Positions 6,093-8,522 of a stretch of 8,522 nt of DNA are shown here, piece by piece. The stretch lies in the NCBI GenBank assembly GCA_036403235.1, contig DASWRI010000045.1, positions 1 through 8,522 of the forward strand, given 5' to 3'. Source of the DNA: JBGTFE01 sp036403235 (GTDB lineage: Bacteria; Acidobacteriota; Blastocatellia; Pyrinomonadales; Pyrinomonadaceae). The position numbers and the translations under genes are program-made. Positions within the stretch are counted from its first letter, which is position 1; each line of letters begins with the position of its first letter. Below the pieces are notes generated by a model, which worked only from the letters and a program-made list of their open reading frames with translations, made no database searches and was not told where the DNA came from.

Positions 6093-7178
6093 TTATTTCA
6101 CCACCCGTTTAGCTATTTCGGCGGCGAATACATCGAGGCTGGTCGTTCCGGTGTTGGTTAAAATAACAATCGTCGTGTCGGCTTCCAAAACGTGAAACAG
6201 CATACTCTGCGCTCCCATATTCGAGCCGGGACGTTTGACGATTTTGAATTTTTTGCCGTTGATGTCGTAATCGTTATACACCCACACGCCGTAGCCGTAT
6301 TCGTCAAGCCCGGGAGTGAACATCAGATCAAGCGTTTCCTTCTTTAATAATTTACGCGTGAATAAAGCATCGGAAAATTTTAGAATATCGCCGGCGGTCG
6401 AATACATCCCGCCCGCCGCATACAAATTTTCGGCGTAGAATGGCAGATCGTTCGTCAGCACTTTCGAGGCGTCGCGGTAAAAATATGTGTCGGCAAGACC
6501 CGCGATGATATTCGGCTGATGAATCATTCCAGAATCTCGCATATTCAAAGGCTGCAAGAGTTTTTCATTTAACACCCGCTCATATATTTTGCCGTAAAGC
6601 CGCTCAATGATTTTTCCGAGAACGATGTAATCGGCGTTGTTGTAATCGAACTTTTTGCCGGGTTCGCCTGAAAGATTGTCGCTGCAATACTTTTCCAAAA
6701 TCTCATCGCTGGTATGCGGCATTTGATAAAGCGAAAACCCGTTTTCCACGACGTATTCAAGGCTCGGCACGCTGTCAATATTTTTCATTCCCGAAGTGTG
6801 ATTGAGCAATTGGTGAATCGTTACTTTGTCGGCCGCCTCGCCCCGGTAGTCGGGTAGATACGTTTTGATTGTTTTGTTCAAATCAATTTTCCCTTGCTCG
6901 ACGAGCTGCAAAATCAAAACGGAAGTGAACGCTTTGGTAATCGAAGCGACTTTGTATTTCGTTTCGATCGTATTCGGAACTTTGAACGGAAAATTGGCGA
7001 ATCCGAAGCTCTTTTGATAAGCGATTATTTTATTTTTCCGAATCAAAATCGTTCCGTTAAAATTATTCGTCTTGACATAAGAATCAATAAATTTATTAAA
7101 AACCGGCGATTGCCCGAACACGCTTTGAGTTAGGGGAATAATTACGATTAATAAAATTAAAACTTTTGTTTTATTCAT
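6093..7178 (-). CDS. Exported serine hydrolase (beta-lactamase fold) with atypical third motif
   Basis: A 361-residue protein of the Beta-lactamase (PF00144) type. The signal peptide is clear (MNKTKVLILLIVIIPLTQSV, cleavage near FG|QSP), so it should act in the periplasm. Ser79-Ile-Thr-Lys82 gives the nucleophile and general base, and Tyr179-Asn-Asn is the second motif, followed by the usual IIERLYGK helix. The third motif, normally HxG or KTG, aligns to Arg316-Pro317-Gly318 in VKRPGSNMGAQS; the nucleotide sequence confirms this reading. The fold and Ser/Lys/Tyr set suggest an active hydrolase or acyl-transfer enzyme, but the altered motif argues against ordinary penicillin-binding activity. 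The ATG at 7178 has no evident Shine-Dalgarno. It lies 119 bases downstream of the next hydrolase in the same direction and ends 53 bases from the transposase relic. Substrate unknown. Confidence 0.9.
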   Translation of the reverse strand: MNKTKVLILLIVIIPLTQSVFGQSPVFNKFIDSYVKTNNFNGTILIRKNKIIAYQKSFGFANFPFKVPNTIETKYKVASITKAFTSVLILQLVEQGKIDLNKTIKTYLPDYRGEAADKVTIHQLLNHTSGMKNIDSVPSLEYVVENGFSLYQMPHTSDEILEKYCSDNLSGEPGKKFDYNNADYIVLGKIIERLYGKIYERVLNEKLLQPLNMRDSGMIHQPNIIAGLADTYFYRDASKVLTNDLPFYAENLYAAGGMYSTAGDILKFSDALFTRKLLKKETLDLMFTPGLDEYGYGVWVYNDYDINGKKFKIVKRPGSNMGAQSMLFHVLEADTTIVILTNTGTTSLDVFAAEIAKRVVK

Positions 7179-7216
7179 TTTGTAGGTTGTCAGGCTAGCT
7201 TTTTCTCTAAAAACAA

Positions 7217-7263
7217 TCGTCTCAAATTATGTTTCCGAAAGAAGATTCTATAATTTGAGACGA
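7217..7263. repeat. Perfect 14-bp inverted repeat between two hydrolase genes (possible terminator)
   Basis: Arms TCGTCTCAAATTAT (7217-7230) and ATAATTTGAGACGA (7250-7263) are exact reverse complements separated by 19 bases. On the minus strand the hairpin lies 34 bases after the stop of the upstream hydrolase and is followed by TTGTTTTTA, so a weak rho-independent terminator is one reading. The low GC of the stem and the position 39 bases before the next ATG also allow an operator or leader-RNA structure. Confidence 0.6.
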
Positions 7264-7297
7264 AATAATTACTGGAAAAATGTTCTGAATTTGAAAG

Positions 7298-8365
7298 TCA
7301 TTTCATTTCGATTTCAATGATTCGTTTTCCGTAGTCTTTAAGATAATCGCTGATTAATTTCAGATAAATATTCGTGCCATTGTCGCTGTTGGTGAAAATT
7401 ATCAAGCCCTGTTTGGTTTTGGGCAGCAGAAAGACAATTGTCTGCACGCCTTCGTCGCTACCGCCGTGTGAGAGCGCGTATTTGCCTGCTCCGAGATCGT
7501 AAATCTCCCAGCCCAAACCGAAGTATTTATTTTCTTTGGTTGTGACCTGTCGGCGAGTCATCTCGGCGAAGATTTCTTTCGATAAACCGTCGCCGTTCAT
7601 CACTGAAGCCAGAAACTTTCCGTAATCTTCGACTGTCGTCAGCAAATCGTCAGCCGCGTTCGCTTTAGTATTCTTATTGATTTTGTAAGGGTTTCCTTTT
7701 GCATCATAACCAATGGCAAATCTCACTTCGTTCATACCAGCGTCCCAGACGAATCGCGTATCGCGCATCTCCAGCGGCTTAAAAATTAACTCGTCAGCCA
7801 ATTGTTCCAGCGGTTTTTTGAATTTGTTTTCCAAGGCTTTTCGCAAATATTCAAAGCCTTCACCCGAATACTGATATTTTGTTCCCGGCTCGAAAGCAAA
7901 TTCTAATTTTTTCGATCTGTTCATCCAACGCCAATTCGCAAAGCCTGTCTGGTGAGATAAAACGAGCCGCGCAGTTAATTTCTTATGACGCGCGTCCGTT
8001 TTGATGTCCGGGTCAATCCAATATTTATCGAGCGGCTCGTCCAGATTCAATTTGCCCGCGCTCGCTAATTTCAACACGACCATCGTCACGACCGGTTTGG
8101 TCAGCGAAGCGACGTTGAAAATCGTGTTAAAAGGCGCAGCATCGCCTTTTTTGAGTTCGCCGAAAACTTTTACCTCGGTCAGTTTTCCGCCTTTAATTAC
8201 GCCCAGCCCAAGCGCGTGAACTTTGTTTTCATCGAGCAGTTTCTGAATCGCTTCGTTAGCGTCAAAACCGGAGACCCCATTGGCTTGCGCGTTTGCGACA
8301 ATGCTGGAAGATAAAGATAGTAGAAAAACAAAACTTACAATTCTAAATTTGGGTTGGTTTATCAT
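7298..8365 (-). CDS. Exported serine hydrolase (beta-lactamase fold), YSG variant
   Basis: A 355-residue periplasmic serine hydrolase of the Beta-lactamase (PF00144) type. ATG at 8365-8363 is preferred because it directly precedes a signal peptide (MINQPKFRIVSFVFLLSLSS, cleavage near ANA|Q). A TTG at 8386 would add seven residues; neither start has a good Shine-Dalgarno. Motif one is Ser87-Leu-Thr-Lys90 (NVASLTKPVV), motif two is Tyr166-Ser-Gly (YQYSGEGFEYLRKALE) with Gly in place of the usual Asn, and motif three is His300-Gly-Gly (LSHGGSDEG). The enzyme should form an acyl-enzyme through Ser87; peptidase, esterase or transpeptidase activity cannot be told apart by sequence. It ends 119 bases before the next serine hydrolase, transcribed in the same direction, with a perfect inverted repeat between them. 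Confidence 0.92.
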   Translation of the reverse strand: MINQPKFRIVSFVFLLSLSSSIVANAQANGVSGFDANEAIQKLLDENKVHALGLGVIKGGKLTEVKVFGELKKGDAAPFNTIFNVASLTKPVVTMVVLKLASAGKLNLDEPLDKYWIDPDIKTDARHKKLTARLVLSHQTGFANWRWMNRSKKLEFAFEPGTKYQYSGEGFEYLRKALENKFKKPLEQLADELIFKPLEMRDTRFVWDAGMNEVRFAIGYDAKGNPYKINKNTKANAADDLLTTVEDYGKFLASVMNGDGLSKEIFAEMTRRQVTTKENKYFGLGWEIYDLGAGKYALSHGGSDEGVQTIVFLLPKTKQGLIIFTNSDNGTNIYLKLISDYLKDYGKRIIEIEMK

Positions 8366-8386
8366 ACGACGCTTTGACTGAATCAA

Positions 8387-8522
8387 TGGTTCGGACAGAT
8401 TTTAGATGACAGAAAAGGCCATCTACCGATTTAATGAGAGTGACCAAACTTTCATTGATCGGTAAATGACCTAATGACCGTAGTCACAGAAATCTTAAAA
8501 CAGATGGCTTCCATCACCAAAC
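8387..8522. other. Non-coding, repeat-rich region upstream of the right-hand hydrolase
   Basis: No gene is visible. An imperfect inverted repeat pairs ACCGATTTAATGAGAG (8425-8440) with CTTTCATTGATCGGT (8449-8463). Outer arms GGCCATCT (8417-8424) and AGATGGCT (8502-8509) nest around it with one mismatch. TGACC occurs at 8441, 8467 and 8475, the last inside the inverted TGACCGTAGTCA (8475-8486). GATGG-CTT-CCATC makes a small hairpin at 8503-8515. This is where a promoter and operator for the hydrolase at 7298-8365 would lie, but no clear -35/-10 pair could be chosen. Confidence 0.45.

Noticed and set aside
1..8522. CRISPR array, tRNA, rRNA or defence system
   Set aside because: No regularly spaced repeats, no cloverleaf or rRNA-like stretches and no nuclease, toxin or phage genes were seen.

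Overview
The window looks like a chromosomal stretch of a Gram-negative, mesophilic bacterium of moderate GC content. A sigma factor, anti-sigma factor, exported serine hydrolase and exported repeat protein overlapping in series, followed by lysine-rich exported serine hydrolases, would fit Acidobacteriota (Blastocatellia/Pyrinomonadaceae-like). This is an inference from gene style only: there is no rRNA or marker gene here. All intact chromosomal genes are on the minus strand, so the biological order runs from high to low coordinates.

Layout from left to right. (1) Positions 1-407 carry one end of an IS6-family (IS26-like) insertion sequence: the N-terminal 109 codons of its transposase on the minus strand (running off the left edge), a promoter whose -35 lies in the terminal repeat, and the terminal inverted repeat near 394-407. 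(2) Positions 408-617 are a gene-poor, GC-richer segment with palindromes and possible RNA structure that I cannot assign. (3) Positions 618-5144 hold a tight four-gene minus-strand operon. It encodes an ECF sigma factor, a ZAS-type membrane anti-sigma factor with a long periplasmic coiled-coil tail, an exported serine hydrolase of the beta-lactamase/DD-peptidase fold with a C-terminal DUF3471-like domain, and an exported TPR/HEAT-repeat protein. Each junction has a stop/start overlap of the NTGA type. (4) Positions 5145-5255 are the leader of the sigma gene and hold a perfect 11-bp inverted repeat. (5) Positions 5256-6039 are the plus-strand remains of an IS701-like DDE transposase, broken by two nonsense codons and a frameshift, lacking its N-terminus, and with the third catalytic acid changed to Lys. 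(6) Positions 6093-8365 hold two more exported serine hydrolases on the minus strand, separated by a perfect 14-bp inverted repeat. (7) The right edge (8387-8522) is non-coding and rich in nested inverted and direct repeats.

Functional reading (inference): the sigma/anti-sigma pair probably senses a cell-envelope signal through the anti-sigma periplasmic tail and controls an operon that exports a penicillin-recognising-type serine hydrolase and a repeat scaffold protein to the periplasm. Two further hydrolases of the same fold sit directly upstream in the same direction and were later separated from the operon by an IS insertion that has since decayed. No CRISPR array, tRNA, rRNA or phage gene was seen.
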